Shown here: piece by piece, positions 25,323 to 34,781 of the stretch
Position numbering within the stretch: the stretch's first letter is position 1
Layout: every line of letters begins with the position of its first letter
NCBI GenBank assembly: GCA_023418925.1
Contig: JAEZYS010000011.1
Coordinates: 1-64,000, forward strand
Reading direction: 5' to 3'
Length of the DNA stretch: 64,000 nucleotides
Source of the DNA: Bacillota bacterium
GTDB taxonomy: Bacteria > Bacillota > Clostridia > Oscillospirales > Ruminococcaceae
Program-made: the position numbers and the translations under genes
Notes under the pieces: model-generated
The model's database searches: none
What the model saw: the letters and a program-made list of their open reading frames with translations, nothing else
What the model was told of the DNA's origin: nothing

Positions 25323-26450
25323 ATGAAAAGATTTGCATCAATAATTCTTTTGGTACTTATTCTGACAGGCTGTACAGCAAAAGAAAATAACCCTGACCAA
25401 ATAAGTGAAGTTGAAACAAATACAGCTATAACAACATCATCAGCTATGAGGGTTACTGCAGATGAAACCTGCTCAGCTACAACTACAGAATCAACTACAA
25501 CAACCACAGCTGAAACGGATAGCTGCAATTATGTTGAGGTATCCGACGGCAATGAATTTATTGACTTTGATTACATAGAAGATTACAAGGGGATAACAAA
25601 TCAAGCTGAGGTTGAAAAAGCGACAGACGCTGCTATGAAAGTGCTGAAAGGTAGTAGTTATTATGCTGATACTATGAAAAATATAGATGAATTTGATCCT
25701 GATACACTTGAAGGGTATCTTGATAATGACGGAAATATTATACCGACGTTTAATCAGGCTTTTGTTGAGGATTTTGACGGTAATGGCATTAAAGAAACAT
25801 TTTTACTTTTGGATATGCCATATAAATATAATAAAAACACCTATCTTATTAGAAGCTTTTTAGTATTTATAAATTCAGATAATCGAGCTGAATTTTTAAA
25901 TGATTATTATGACATCGTCAAAGTTAGCATGTTGAATTATGGCATAAATAAGCAATTAATTATAACTTCATCTGGATGTTGTGGTGCAGATGAGCAATCT
26001 TCTTTATATGGTGTTAAAAGTAGCAATGCAATTCAATACTACAATTCAAGAGTATCGTATAAAAAAGATGATTGCTTTCTTTCCTGTTTTGGCTGGCAAG
26101 CCAGTGGGGATTTTATGTATTTTGATACTGTTGCATTAGAATATCGTGCTATTGTCGGAGAAGAGCTTGATATTGATGAAGTTTTATCAATGGATAAAAC
26201 CAACAGTCTCGATGATTTAAATTTAGATTTATCCTCTGAATGGTGTGGAGTATATTATATAAGCAAGAATTATTACTGCTTTTCAAGAGGTATGATGGAT
26301 TCAGGCGTTGTTTATACATACGAAAATGGAAAATTCACTCTTTCAGAAAATTCGGGAATTAGAATTTCAGAGAATTTCTTTGGTATGAATGCTGTTAAAA
26401 ATATTGATATAGATAAAGCTGTTGCAGAAATGAAAAAGCCAGAAAAATAA
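25323..26450 (+). CDS. lipoprotein with FG-GAP/EF-hand-like loop
   Basis: A 375-residue lipoprotein with lipobox LTGC (Cys17) followed by a Thr/Ser-rich spacer to about residue 65. FVEDFDGNGIKETFLLLD is an Asp-rich calcium-type loop like that in the first lipoprotein of the cluster. The remainder is beta-rich without catalytic motifs I recognise. It has its own consensus promoter, unlike the preceding three. Function unknown; probably surface exposed. Confidence 0.75.
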   Translation: MKRFASIILLVLILTGCTAKENNPDQISEVETNTAITTSSAMRVTADETCSATTTESTTTTTAETDSCNYVEVSDGNEFIDFDYIEDYKGITNQAEVEKATDAAMKVLKGSSYYADTMKNIDEFDPDTLEGYLDNDGNIIPTFNQAFVEDFDGNGIKETFLLLDMPYKYNKNTYLIRSFLVFINSDNRAEFLNDYYDIVKVSMLNYGINKQLIITSSGCCGADEQSSLYGVKSSNAIQYYNSRVSYKKDDCFLSCFGWQASGDFMYFDTVALEYRAIVGEELDIDEVLSMDKTNSLDDLNLDLSSEWCGVYYISKNYYCFSRGMMDSGVVYTYENGKFTLSENSGIRISENFFGMNAVKNIDIDKAVAEMKKPEK

Positions 26451-26462
26451 ACATAAGAGAAA

Positions 26463-26973
26463 ATGATGTAAAGATTAATAATACTAATTACAGTACTGAT
26501 GATTGTGACATGCTGTAATGCGAAAAAAATATAGAAGTACAAAGTGCATATGCTGAACTAACTTCGCAAAGCTATACAGATGTGCCATAAACTACTATAC
26601 CTGCTTAAACGACTACTTAAGAAACAGAAGAATATCAGCAGATCGAAGCATACAACCCAAAGGATTATCCAGGTTACATAAATCTTCTTGCAAACTTTGA
26701 TTATACACAATATATTTCTGATTGGTCTGATTACCTTTGTTGCTCGGCAACTAATGTGTCATTACTCCTTTCTGTTGACGGTGACGAAATGGCCGAGTCT
26801 GTATTGCGGTTCGATCATACAACACAATAACCTGTGACTTGATTTTTAAAGTAATTGACGGTAGTGTTAAATATATCGGAGGTTATTCAAGTGGCGTGGC
26901 AGAAATGACACATTCAAGCGTTATAATTGTACTAATATGTAAAACAAGTATTTTTATCAACTTATCAATATAA
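26463..26973 (+). pseudogene. decayed lipoprotein gene
   Basis: A signal-peptide remnant (RLIILITVLMIVTCCNAKK) is readable from ATG 26463, with the lipobox Cys again at position 17, but codon 3 is TAA (26469). A frameshift lies near 26529. Three further TAA codons (26588, 26606, 26618) interrupt a Thr-rich spacer. Beyond them 70 sense codons run to a stop at 26828. A second shift opens a frame with VIDGSVKYIGGYSSG to about 26970. This is a fifth member of the adjacent lipoprotein family that has lost function. Confidence 0.75.
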
Positions 26974-27117
26974 ATCCTCTTTCTCCGTATATAAATATTA
27001 TTAAAAATAAATATGTCTTGAATTTTATACACACTTAATATTATAATAATAATTAGACCTTAAAATCAGGTAAATACTTATTATTAACTTAAAGAAAACT
27101 GGTGGAGGAAAGAATAT

Positions 27118-28368
27118 ATGGAATCATTTCAGGACTTATATAACCGTTTGACTAAAGCCGCCGTTGAAAATAAAATTAGGGCAGAAGTAGAAAAAATTGA
27201 GCATGAGCCTTACAATCCTCATCACCTTGACTGTCTTCTTAATCCTAAAAATTATCCTGTAATAATCAGGACAGATGACTGCGATTGTTCAGAAAAACAG
27301 AAGGAAGTTTGTTCTAGTAAATGCTTCTTTGATGCACTTTATAAAGATGAATCAGGGAATATTTCAATCAGAAAAGACCTTTGCGTTGGCTGTTCTGATT
27401 GTATTGATAATTGCCATGCGAAAAAGCTAACAGCAAGCAAGGATATTCTCCCTGCACTTGAGGCAATTCAAAATTCAAAAGTTCCTGTTTATGCAATGAT
27501 CGCTCCTGCATTTATTAATCAATATAGTGGTGATGTAACACCTGGGAAACTGCGTTCCGCATTCAAGCAAATTGGCTTCACTGGCATGATTGAGGTTGCG
27601 CTATTTGCAGATATATTAACTCTCAAGGAAGCACTTGAATTTGATAAAAATATTCAGAACGAAAAGGATTTTCAGCTTACAAGCTGTTGTTGTCCAATGT
27701 GGATAGCAATGATAAGAAGAGTTTATAATGAACTTGTTACTCATGTGCCGGCTTCTGTTTCTCCGATGGTGGCATGCGGAAGAGCAATTAAAACACTATA
27801 CCCTGATGCTATAACAATTTTTATAGGACCATGTATTGCTAAAAAGTCAGAAGCAAGAGAGTCTGATGTTGCAACATCTACTGACTTTGTGCTTACTTTT
27901 CAAGAAATTCGGGATTTATTTGAATTTGCACAAATTAATCCTGCACTTTTGGAAGAGGACGAGAGAGATCATTCTTCAAGAACAGGAAGAATTTATGCAA
28001 CCACTGGAGGAGTAAGTGAAGCTGTGCAGAGTACAGTGAAACTCCTGAATCCTGATAGAAAAATAACTGTTAAAGCTTTGCAGGCTGATGGAGTTCCTGC
28101 CTGTAAAGCAATGTTAACGGATGTTCTTGCAGGGAATATTACTGTAAATTTTCTCGAGGGAATGGGTTGTGCAGGCGGATGTGTGGGGGGACCTAAAATC
28201 ATTATACCAAAAGAAGAAGGCAGAAAAAAAGTGTTTGAATATGCTGATGAAGCACAATATCAGGCTCCAATCGATAATCCATATGTAATTGAACTTCTTC
28301 ATAGGTTGGGATTTGATACTTTAGAGAGTTTAATTGAAAATAGCGACATTTTTACACGTAATTTTTAA
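27118..28368 (+). CDS. monomeric [FeFe] hydrogenase-like protein
   Basis: A 416-residue protein. A four-cysteine group at 55/57/65/69 and a ferredoxin-type motif CVGCSDCIDNC (Cys 89, 92, 95, 99) precede an H-cluster domain. The three H-cluster signatures are TSCCCPMW (188-195), PCIAKKSE (238-245) and EGMGCAGGCVGG (Cys351, Cys355). All four cysteines needed to hold the cluster are present, so hydrogen chemistry is plausible. It lacks the long N-terminal domains of bifurcating HydA and the PAS domain of sensory HydS, and resembles ferredoxin-linked group B enzymes. No maturase genes are nearby. Confidence 0.8.
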   Translation: MESFQDLYNRLTKAAVENKIRAEVEKIEHEPYNPHHLDCLLNPKNYPVIIRTDDCDCSEKQKEVCSSKCFFDALYKDESGNISIRKDLCVGCSDCIDNCHAKKLTASKDILPALEAIQNSKVPVYAMIAPAFINQYSGDVTPGKLRSAFKQIGFTGMIEVALFADILTLKEALEFDKNIQNEKDFQLTSCCCPMWIAMIRRVYNELVTHVPASVSPMVACGRAIKTLYPDAITIFIGPCIAKKSEARESDVATSTDFVLTFQEIRDLFEFAQINPALLEEDERDHSSRTGRIYATTGGVSEAVQSTVKLLNPDRKITVKALQADGVPACKAMLTDVLAGNITVNFLEGMGCAGGCVGGPKIIIPKEEGRKKVFEYADEAQYQAPIDNPYVIELLHRLGFDTLESLIENSDIFTRNF

Positions 28369-28628
28369 TTAAATATTTATTGACAGATGTGCAAAAGATG
28401 ATATTGATGCTCACTTTGCAGCCTTAAAAAAACTAAATTTAATTTTGAACGGTCAGCAAATATCTCTGAATCAAAGTGGAGCGTAGCGAAACGGAGGGAT
28501 TAGAAATATCTAGCGGCGAATCAGGGGGGGTACTTGCTTCATTTTTACTGTTACACATTTGAAAACAAAATCTTTTATTTTAATTACAATAATATATATG
28601 ATTTAAATATACAAATATTTGAAATTAA
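28369..28628. other. intergenic stretch with gene-remnant traces
   Basis: No credible gene. From about 28380 one frame reads DRCAKDDIDAHFAALKKLN without a start, ending at a stop near 28485, possibly a decayed 3' end. The purine-rich stretch near 28480-28540 is more GC-rich than its surroundings. The rest is AT-rich spacer. Confidence 0.35.
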
Positions 28629-29498
28629 TTAGGAACGTCTAGACATTCTGAATTGTTTAGGAGTTATTCCACGCAGCCGTTTAAAACTCCTTATCATATG
28701 ACTGCAATCCGAAAAACCTGATTCCTGACTTATATAATTCAGATCATAGTCTGTAAACATTAAATATTCTTCAACTCTAAAAATACGCATGCGTTCAATG
28801 TATTCCTTGCAGCTCATGCCATAAATATTATGAAATTCTTTTGCAAACCCAGAATAACTGATACCACATCTTGCAGCAAGATCACTAACTTTAATTTTAT
28901 CACTTATATTGGAATCTATATATTCAGTAATGCTTTCAACACCGACATTTCCATCACACGGGAATACCTTGCCATCAATAACTAGCCCCATATCAAGCCA
29001 TCTGCGGATAATTTTAATTAGCAGATTATAGATATTTGATTTTATAACAATGTCAAAACCATAATTATAGTTTTTTATTTCATTAGTACAGCTTTCAAAT
29101 ATTTCCTTGCAATTCAGCTTTTCTGTTATATCTGATGGAAAGTAACTGCTCATATTGCTTTTCTGCGCACACTTTAAAATATTACAAAGTTTTGGTGCAT
29201 AGAAAGGTGTGATTTTAAATTTGTTAATGTCAAATTTAAGTACAGCATATTTAAGTTGTTCGTATTCTTCAGAATATATTGCATGAACAGATTTTGGAGG
29301 GAAAAGAATCATATCGCCCTTGCTGACATTAAACACTTTGCTGTCAGAATACATTTCTGCATTCCCATCAATCATATAGATTATTTCCATAAAATAATGC
29401 CAGTGGCTCTTTACAGGAAATTTTTCTTTTGAAGCTTCAAATATAAAGCATTCAACTGGTCTGTTCAGTAAATCACTTTCCTCAAAAAGATAATGCAT
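28629..29498 (-). CDS. AraC-family transcriptional regulator
   Basis: A 289-residue regulator: N-terminal cupin-like sensor (about 1-130, with KSHWHYFMEIIYMIDG and GDMILFPP) and a C-terminal double helix-turn-helix (about 190-289, ending RGITPKQFRM). Such proteins usually sense a sugar or small metabolite. It is divergent from the epimerase/alcohol dehydrogenase/SDR operon and probably controls it. The start at 29498 is set by TAAGGAGCG on the minus strand; a longer in-frame start at 29525 has no ribosome binding site. Confidence 0.88.
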   Translation of the reverse strand: MHYLFEESDLLNRPVECFIFEASKEKFPVKSHWHYFMEIIYMIDGNAEMYSDSKVFNVSKGDMILFPPKSVHAIYSEEYEQLKYAVLKFDINKFKITPFYAPKLCNILKCAQKSNMSSYFPSDITEKLNCKEIFESCTNEIKNYNYGFDIVIKSNIYNLLIKIIRRWLDMGLVIDGKVFPCDGNVGVESITEYIDSNISDKIKVSDLAARCGISYSGFAKEFHNIYGMSCKEYIERMRIFRVEEYLMFTDYDLNYISQESGFSDCSHMIRSFKRLRGITPKQFRMSRRS

Positions 29499-29605
29499 TT
29501 TATCGCTCCTTAGAGATTTATACAATTTTTAATTAAATATATTATATCATATTTTTTTCTTATACACTATAATTAAAATATAAAACATTGTAAAGGATGT
29601 ATAAA

Positions 29606-30631
29606 ATGAAAGTATTATTTATTGGTGGTACTGGAACTATTAGTATGGCAATAACTAAAAGTCTTGCTAAAACACATCATGAACTTTATGTACTTAACAG
29701 AGGTAACAGAAACATCTCCTTGCCTGAAAATGTTAAAGCCATTATAGCTGACATAAATAATGAGGAAGATGTACGTCAGAAGATAGGTGATATGCAGTTT
29801 GACTGCGTATGCGACTTTATAGGGTTTGTAAAACCACATCTTGAGCGTGATTACAGGCTGTTTGCAGGTAAGACAAAGCAGTTTATGTATATCAGTTCAG
29901 CCTCTGCATATGCAAAGCCTCCTGCTGATTATATCATTACTGAGGGAACAACACTAGCAAATCCATACTGGGAATATTCCCGCAATAAGATTGAATGTGA
30001 AGAATACCTTATGAAGATGTATCGTGAGAACGGCTTTCCTGTTACGATAATACGTCCAAGCCACACATATGATGAATTAGGAGTACCTCTTGGAGTTCAT
30101 GGTAAAAACGGAAGCTGGCAGGTCATTAAGCGTATGCTTGAAGGAAAGCCGGTAATTATTCATGGAGACGGGACTTCACTCTGGACAATGACACACAACA
30201 GTGACTTTGCAAAGGGGTTTATTGGACTTATGGGCAATCCTCATGCAATCGGTGAGGCACTCCAGATTACATCCGATGAAACTCTTACATGGAATCAGAT
30301 TTACAAAACCATTGCTTCTTGCCTTAATGTAGAATTTAAACCTTACTATGTTTCCTCTGATTTTCTTGACAGAGCAAGTCAATACGACTTTAGGGGAAGT
30401 CTTATTGGTGATAAGTCAAACTCAGTTGTTTTTGACAACAGCAAGATTAAAAGGGCCGTACCAGATTTCAAGGCAGAAGTAAGATTTGAAACTGGAATAG
30501 AAAACACTTTGAAAAATATCCTTAGTCATGAAGAACTTCAGAATGAAGATAAAGAATTTGATAAATGGTGCGATAATGTAATTGAAGTACTTGAAAAAGC
30601 AAAGGAAGAAATATTGCGAAAAAATAATTAA
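29606..30631 (+). CDS. NAD-dependent epimerase/dehydratase
   Basis: A 341-residue extended short-chain dehydrogenase. The nucleotide motif GGTGTIS is at the N terminus and the catalytic pair is in YSRNK, with SSASAY supplying the Ser. Family members interconvert nucleotide sugars or reduce sugar-like carbonyls; the substrate is not evident. ATG 29606 follows AAAGGA; the ATG at 29597 lies inside that site. It is first in a three-gene redox operon with an AraC regulator upstream. Confidence 0.85.
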   Translation: MKVLFIGGTGTISMAITKSLAKTHHELYVLNRGNRNISLPENVKAIIADINNEEDVRQKIGDMQFDCVCDFIGFVKPHLERDYRLFAGKTKQFMYISSASAYAKPPADYIITEGTTLANPYWEYSRNKIECEEYLMKMYRENGFPVTIIRPSHTYDELGVPLGVHGKNGSWQVIKRMLEGKPVIIHGDGTSLWTMTHNSDFAKGFIGLMGNPHAIGEALQITSDETLTWNQIYKTIASCLNVEFKPYYVSSDFLDRASQYDFRGSLIGDKSNSVVFDNSKIKRAVPDFKAEVRFETGIENTLKNILSHEELQNEDKEFDKWCDNVIEVLEKAKEEILRKNN

Positions 30632-30645
30632 AAGGAGAATTGAAT

Positions 30646-31827
30646 ATGGATAACTTTAATTTTTATAGTCCTACCGAATTCGTGTTTGGCAAAGAAAGAG
30701 AGAATGAAACTGGTAAGTATGTAAAGAAATATTGTGGAAGTCGTGTTCTGTTGCACTATGGTTCTGGTTCGGCAATAAAATCAGGACTTGTTGATAAAGT
30801 AAGACAATCTTTAAAAGACGAGGGCATTTACTTTACAGAGCTTGGGGGAGTAAAACCAAATCCTCGTGATACTCTGGTTTACAAGGGCATTGAAATTTGT
30901 CGTAATGAAAAAATAGACTTTATTCTATCTGTAGGAGGGGGTTCCTGCATAGATTCAGCAAAGGCAATTGCCGCAGGTGCGCTGTACAGCGGTGACTTCT
31001 GGGATTTCTATTCAGAGAAATCCGAGATTGAATCAGCATTACCTATTGGAACTGTTCTGACAATTGCAGCGGCAGGTAGTGAAGGTTCTGGTGCCACAGT
31101 TGTAACTCAAGAAAGTACAGGTCAAAAGAGAGGCGCAGGTTCAGACTTTTTGCGCCCAAGGTTTTCAATTTTAAATCCTTTGCTCACATGCAGTCTTCCT
31201 GCATATCAGACAGCTTGTGGTGCTGCTGACATTATGGCACACGTCTTTGAAAGATATTTCACAAATACTTCAGAAGTTGAAATTACAGACAGACTTTGTG
31301 AGGCAGTTCTCATTACAATGGTAAAAGAAACTCCGAGAGTTATTGAAAATCCTAACAATTATGAGGCCAGAGCAAACATTATGTGGGCTGGAACAGTAGC
31401 ACACAATGACATTGTTGGTGTAGGAAGAAGTCAGGACTGGAATAGCCATGGAATAGAGCATGAACTTTCTGGTCTTTATGACTGCGCTCATGGTGCTGGA
31501 CTTGCAGTAATAATGCCGTCATGGATGGAGTTTGTAATGCACCACAATGTGATGCGCTTTGCACAGGCAGCTGTACGAATTTGGGGATGTCAGATGAATT
31601 TTGAAAATCCTGAACAGACTGCTCTTGAGGGAATTTATGCTTTCAGGAATTTTCTGCATAGTATAGGTCTACCTATAAATTTTGAACAGCTTGGAGCAAA
31701 AGAAGAGGATATTCCTAAGCTTGTTAAAAATCAGGGCTTGAACGGCGGAAAAACAGGTGGATTTGTTTCTTTAAGTGAAGATGATATTTCTAAAATATAT
31801 AAGATAGCAGTCAATGCAAAGGCGTAA
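30646..31827 (+). CDS. iron-containing alcohol dehydrogenase (butanol dehydrogenase-like)
   Basis: A 393-residue group III alcohol dehydrogenase of the BdhA/YqhD branch (NFxxYSPTEFVFG opening, cofactor motif SVGGGSCIDSAKAIA). Metal ligands are visible as Asp195, His199, His268 or His272, and His282. It reduces aldehydes to alcohols with NAD(P)H. ATG 30646 follows AAAGGAG with good spacing. It lies between an epimerase and an SDR in one operon, so the set may detoxify or reduce a carbonyl metabolite. Confidence 0.92.
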   Translation: MDNFNFYSPTEFVFGKERENETGKYVKKYCGSRVLLHYGSGSAIKSGLVDKVRQSLKDEGIYFTELGGVKPNPRDTLVYKGIEICRNEKIDFILSVGGGSCIDSAKAIAAGALYSGDFWDFYSEKSEIESALPIGTVLTIAAAGSEGSGATVVTQESTGQKRGAGSDFLRPRFSILNPLLTCSLPAYQTACGAADIMAHVFERYFTNTSEVEITDRLCEAVLITMVKETPRVIENPNNYEARANIMWAGTVAHNDIVGVGRSQDWNSHGIEHELSGLYDCAHGAGLAVIMPSWMEFVMHHNVMRFAQAAVRIWGCQMNFENPEQTALEGIYAFRNFLHSIGLPINFEQLGAKEEDIPKLVKNQGLNGGKTGGFVSLSEDDISKIYKIAVNAKA

Positions 31828-31854
31828 ATTTCATTCTATAAGGGGAAATATATA

Positions 31855-32607
31855 ATGGTTGATGTAAAAGGAAGATGGGCATTTATTACAGGCGCAGCAA
31901 GAGGTCTGGGATACCTTGCAGCAAAGTTTATGGCTGAAAGAGGATGTAACTTAGTTCTTCATAGTAGAGATATTTCACATACAGAAAAGCTGATAAAAGA
32001 AGTTAAAGCAATGGATGTTGAAGCATATGCTGTCAGTGCAGAACTTTCTGATATAGAAAGCGTTAAAAAAATGCTTGCTGAAATCGACAGCAAGGGTACA
32101 CAAATAGATATCGTTCTTAATAATGCAGGAATGCAGATTGCATATCGTACCGAATATTTCAGTACACCCGTATCTGACTATACTGAAAGTTTTAAGATAA
32201 ACACTATTGCTCCTGCTGTGATATGCTATCATTTTATGCCAAAAATGATTGAACGTGGTTTTGGACGTATTGTCAACACAACAAGCGGCATACGCCTTGA
32301 ACCTGAACAGGCAGGGTATTCGGCAAGTAAGGCAGCTCTTGACAAAATAACTATTGACCTTGGATCAAAGATTGAAGGAACTGATGTAATGATTAACCTT
32401 ACTGATCCTGGCTGGTGCAGGACAGAACTAGGTGGTCCTAAAGCTCCTAATGCTCCTGAAAGTGCTCTCCCGGGTATAATTGTAGGTGCTTTTGTTAATG
32501 ATAAGAAATCAGGTCGCCTATTTACAGCGTCCGAGTTTGCAGGGCTTAATATTGAACAGGCAGTAAATAAAGCAGAAAAGGGAATTGACAGTCCATTTAA
32601 TAATTAG
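31855..32607 (+). CDS. SDR-family oxidoreductase
   Basis: A 250-residue classical short-chain dehydrogenase. Cofactor motif TGAARGLG (residues 12-19), NNAG (89-92), catalytic Ser144 and YSASK (Tyr155, Lys159) are intact. The NAD(P) preference and substrate are unclear. It is the last gene of the AraC-linked operon, followed by a terminator. Confidence 0.88.
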   Translation: MVDVKGRWAFITGAARGLGYLAAKFMAERGCNLVLHSRDISHTEKLIKEVKAMDVEAYAVSAELSDIESVKKMLAEIDSKGTQIDIVLNNAGMQIAYRTEYFSTPVSDYTESFKINTIAPAVICYHFMPKMIERGFGRIVNTTSGIRLEPEQAGYSASKAALDKITIDLGSKIEGTDVMINLTDPGWCRTELGGPKAPNAPESALPGIIVGAFVNDKKSGRLFTASEFAGLNIEQAVNKAEKGIDSPFNN

Positions 32608-32620
32608 TTATCATATAATG

Positions 32621-32657
32621 AATATGCCATGACCAGATTTACAGGCCATGGCATATT
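32621..32657 (+). terminator. intrinsic terminator, probably bidirectional
   Basis: An 11-bp stem pairs 32621-32631 with 32647-32657, with T-rich flank. It lies between convergent SDR and YitT genes. Confidence 0.7.
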
Positions 32658-32679
32658 TAAGTGTTATGATAAAACAATA

Positions 32680-33537
32680 TTATAAAACCCCTCGGAAACC
32701 CTTTCCGATAATTTCACTGCTGTTGGTAATCATCATAAATGAGGTCGGTTCATGTTTTTTTATGAAGTTACGGAGTTGTACTGCCTCTGAGCGATGAAGT
32801 ACAGTGAGTATCACATATTCTGTTTCACCTGAATATGTGCCGACCGCAGTAAACTGAGTTGCACCTCGTTCGAGAGTATTGTGTATAAAATCACAGATAA
32901 GTTCAGGTTTTTTACATACTATCGTGAAATATTTGCAGAGATTGATATTTTCGATTGCGTTATCAATGACAAACGACTTAAAGAAAAGTCCGCATAATGA
33001 GTAAAGACCAGTTTCAATACCGAAAATGAAAAATGCAGCTACAACAGATAACATATCTACCAGTAAAAGAGCAGTTCCAATATTGAAACTCGTATATTTT
33101 TTCAGAATCATTGCTATTAAATCTGTTCCACCGCTGGATGCACCCATATTAAAAAGAATAGCAGTGCTTATAGCAGGTAACATAACTGCAAAGGTTAGCT
33201 CAAGAACAGGCTGTGAGGTAAGAGGCTTTAAGATAGGAATTATCTTTTCAGAGCCAGCAAGAATTGCCGAAAGAAGAATACTTACATATACAGTTTTTGC
33301 ACCAAAGCTCTTTCCAAGAAAAATGAAACCAAAAACGATGAGGACACTATTAATAATTAAAGTAATCATTCCTGCGCTTATATCAACGAATGCTGTAATA
33401 ATTACCGCAAAACCTGTAACCCCTCCGATTGTAAAGTTATTGGGGAATTTAAAAGCGTATATTCCAATAGCCAGCAGAAGTGTTGCAAAAGTAAGAATTA
33501 AATATTCCTTTATTGTCGTGAAAAATTTTAAACGCAT
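32680..33537 (-). CDS. YitT-family membrane protein
   Basis: A 285-residue protein with five or six membrane helices (DUF161; signature FPNNFTIGGVTGFA and the GASSGGTDLIA segment) and a C-terminal cytosolic DUF2179 domain (about 215-285). The family is widespread in Firmicutes; a transporter role is suspected but not shown. An AAGGAG ribosome binding site precedes the start on the minus strand. It lies 105 bases downstream of a LysR gene in the same direction. Confidence 0.88.
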   Translation of the reverse strand: MRLKFFTTIKEYLILTFATLLLAIGIYAFKFPNNFTIGGVTGFAVIITAFVDISAGMITLIINSVLIVFGFIFLGKSFGAKTVYVSILLSAILAGSEKIIPILKPLTSQPVLELTFAVMLPAISTAILFNMGASSGGTDLIAMILKKYTSFNIGTALLLVDMLSVVAAFFIFGIETGLYSLCGLFFKSFVIDNAIENINLCKYFTIVCKKPELICDFIHNTLERGATQFTAVGTYSGETEYVILTVLHRSEAVQLRNFIKKHEPTSFMMITNSSEIIGKGFRGVL

Positions 33538-33642
33538 TATAAATTCTCCTTATTCTTTTTTTACTTATTTTATATTACTTCACTAATAAAGTCAATAAAT
33601 CTGAAATTACGTCATATGGTTAAAATGAAAATATAGCAAAAC

Positions 33643-34572
33643 TTAAATTTTATTTGCATGCTCAAGATACTTCTGGACTTCATCAATATATACTTCTGCA
33701 ATATCACTTAAGCGACTATTTTTTTTTGCAATATATCCGATTTCCATAATAACGTTGCGGTTGTCTTCATCCTCTTTGAATGGCACTGCAACATAATCAC
33801 CGCCGTTAAGTTCTTCACAGATAATTCCCGAACAAAGAGTATAGCCATTTAATCCTACCATAAGATTTAGTTGTGTGGCACGGTCATTACTCTTTATTAT
33901 TCTTGAGTATTCTTTTTCACCAAGTATTTCTTCAGCAAGATATACCGAGCTGCCGCTGCCCTGTTCAAAGGATAGGCATGGGTAATCATAAAGTTGTTCA
34001 AGTGAGATTTCTTTTTCATTCGCAAGAGGATGGTTTTTCCATAAATAAACATATGCATGACAGTTAATAAGCGGATAAAACCCAAGCTCGTTTTCATTCA
34101 ATAGCTTGTTAATAATTTTTCTGTTATAATTGCTCTTGTAGAGTATTCCTATTTCACTGGCAAGATTTCCGACATCAGAGATTACGTCAAGAGTTTTTGT
34201 TTCTCTTATAGCAAATTCAAAATTAAGCGTATCAAACTTTTTCACTGTTTCTACAAATGCTTTAACTGCAAAAGAATAGTGCTGCGTAGAAACTCCGAAC
34301 TTGCGTTTGTGATTTCCTGCCATACTGTACTTATCAGTCAGAAGTTCATATTGTTGGTATACCTGCCTTGCACGCATTAGAAAATCCATGCCTTCGTTTG
34401 TTGGAATTACCCCTTTGCTGGTACGCAGAAAAATATTAATACCTGTTTCCTTTTCAAGTTCTTTTATTGCGCTTGTAAGCGATGGCTGGGAAACGAAGAG
34501 TATATCTGCTGATTTATTCATTGAGCCAGTATCTGCAATTGTAATTGCATATCTGATTTGTTGTAAAGTCAT
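33643..34572 (-). CDS. LysR-family transcriptional regulator
   Basis: A 309-residue LysR regulator: N-terminal winged helix (MTLQQIRYAITIADTGSMNKSA, about 1-60) and a periplasmic-binding-protein-like effector domain. The helix-turn-helix is canonical. The ribosome binding site is GGAG. Its target may be the downstream yitT gene; no inducer can be inferred. Confidence 0.9.
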   Translation of the reverse strand: MTLQQIRYAITIADTGSMNKSADILFVSQPSLTSAIKELEKETGINIFLRTSKGVIPTNEGMDFLMRARQVYQQYELLTDKYSMAGNHKRKFGVSTQHYSFAVKAFVETVKKFDTLNFEFAIRETKTLDVISDVGNLASEIGILYKSNYNRKIINKLLNENELGFYPLINCHAYVYLWKNHPLANEKEISLEQLYDYPCLSFEQGSGSSVYLAEEILGEKEYSRIIKSNDRATQLNLMVGLNGYTLCSGIICEELNGGDYVAVPFKEDEDNRNVIMEIGYIAKKNSRLSDIAEVYIDEVQKYLEHANKI

Positions 34573-34745
34573 AATTGTTTTCTCCTACATACTATATTAC
34601 TTAATTTTAATCTATTATCCTACTTAAGTCAATAATAGCTATAGATTATTTTTATAACTATATATAATAATGCGAATTTAACTTATAAGAATGTGGAGAT
34701 AAACATAAGGAATTATTTATATATAATATATTATATTATCACAAA

Positions 34746-34776
34746 AAATCCTGTTATCAAGATGATAACAGGATTT
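34746..34776 (-). terminator. intrinsic terminator of cheV
   Basis: A 13-bp perfect stem pairs 34746-34758 with 34764-34776 around a 5-nt loop, with T-rich sequence following on the minus strand. Confidence 0.88.
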
Positions 34777-34781
34777 AAATT

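Noticed and set aside
33026..33586. 186-codon open frame on the plus strand
   Set aside because: It lies entirely antisense to the well-supported YitT gene and shows no recognisable motif.
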